A stretch of 64,000 nt of DNA, taken from positions 4,462,483 to 4,526,482 of the forward strand of contig JAJEKV010000071.1 in assembly GCA_021234155.1 (NCBI GenBank), given 5' to 3'. Both the position numbers and the translations under genes were made by a program. Numbering within the stretch: the stretch's first letter is position 1; every line of letters starts with the position of its first letter. Shown one piece after another: positions 63,680-64,000 of this stretch. This DNA is from Isoetes taiwanensis (Eukaryota > Streptophyta > Lycopodiopsida > Isoetales > Isoetaceae). The notes below the pieces were generated by a model. The model was not told the origin of the DNA. It saw only the letters and a list, made by a program, of their open reading frames with translations, and ran no database searches.

Positions 63680-63960
63680 ACTCCGGAAGCAGGATTAGAG
63701 CCAGGAATGTAACGGGCCCATGGTAGACCGCTCGAGTATTCGAACCTTGAATGTGCCTGTGGGGCGTTCCCGAGAGACCGGCATAAATGGGTAGAAGCGA
63801 CTACTCATAAATGTCTAGACGGTTTTGCCCAGTTGGCTAAGGGCATGTCGGTTAGGAACGTTACAAGGAAGCAGGATTAGAGCTAGAGCCAGGAAGCAGG
63901 ATTAGAGCTTGATGCCATAGCCAGGATTTTGGGCGTTCACCATAGCCACGATTTTGGGCG
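63680..63960 (+). repeat. Short direct repeats around the SINE-like element
   Basis: GAAGCAGGATTAGAGC occurs at 63687, 63869 and 63893, and CCATAGCCAGGATTTTGGGCGT at 63914 with a near copy at 63942. The first and second copies flank the SINE-like repeat and could be a target-site duplication of about 16-20 bp (GGAAGCAGGATTAGAGCxAG). Confidence 0.7.
63705..63868 (-). repeat. SINE-like dispersed repeat, copy 2
   Basis: Read on the minus strand it starts GTAACGTTCCTAACCGACAT and ends CCATGGGCCCGTTAC, about 155 bp and 90 % like 23690-23845. A-box-like TTAGCCAACTGGGC and B-box-like GGTTCGAATAC are better kept here than in copy 1. Confidence 0.75.
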
Positions 63961-64000
63961 TGTGTACCAAATCTCGACAGTGACACATGTCCTAAATCTC

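Overview
This is a stretch of a large, transposon-rich land-plant nuclear genome. Evidence for a plant includes LTR retrotransposons primed by the initiator-Met tRNA, an At4g11440-like mitochondrial carrier, SAUR, PHO1 and serine carboxypeptidase relatives, and GT-AG introns. A fragment of the ciliary gene IFT80 (52435-53064, minus) suggests a plant with motile sperm, such as a bryophyte, lycophyte, fern, cycad or Ginkgo; this is inference and the species cannot be named from sequence. Only one long gene is clearly intact: a 538-residue TKL-type protein kinase at 49396-51012 (minus). Nearly every other recognisable gene is a fragment or carries frameshifts and stops.

Layout. 1-4300: part of a two-gene transposon (1-1160), a polypurine tract, a minisatellite, a decayed PIF/Harbinger transposase (2590-3095, minus) and two tandem duplications. 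4328-14586: a minus-strand LTR retrotransposon with TSD TTTAG, containing a plus-strand Copia element (9205-13919, TSD ATTTG). 14777-19350: decayed mitochondrial carrier, an F-box exon and a serine carboxypeptidase exon. 20354-21749: 3' end of a LINE. 21750-25130: gene-poor, with one of two SINE-like repeats and a CACTA-like fragment. 25130-33660: a block rich in CG dinucleotides, with gene-like exons of unknown family, a frameshifted NIF/FCP1 phosphatase-like domain, divergent tandem repeats and a striking dispersed palindrome. 34010-35830: two minus-strand gene fragments of unknown function. 36578-42189: a 5.6-kb DNA transposon-like element with imperfect inverted ends, an apparent TA target duplication and two convergent genes. 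42190-49395: AT-rich desert, LINE-like fragment, duplicated 5' end of the kinase gene, PHO1 remnant and GC-rich hairpins. 49396-51292: the kinase gene. 52435-55165: IFT80, HMG-like and MAP kinase fragments. 58013-58422: GC-rich PIF1-type helicase fragment. 60690-62147: exons of an unidentified minus-strand gene. 62455-64000: G-rich tract, SAUR-like ORF and the second SINE-like repeat.

The genes do not form a functional unit. The window reads as a record of insertion, duplication and decay around one apparently live kinase gene. The most notable items are the convergent two-gene transposon family (two copies here), a retrotransposon that seems to have moved with an older element inside it, and two families of perfect or near-perfect palindromes.
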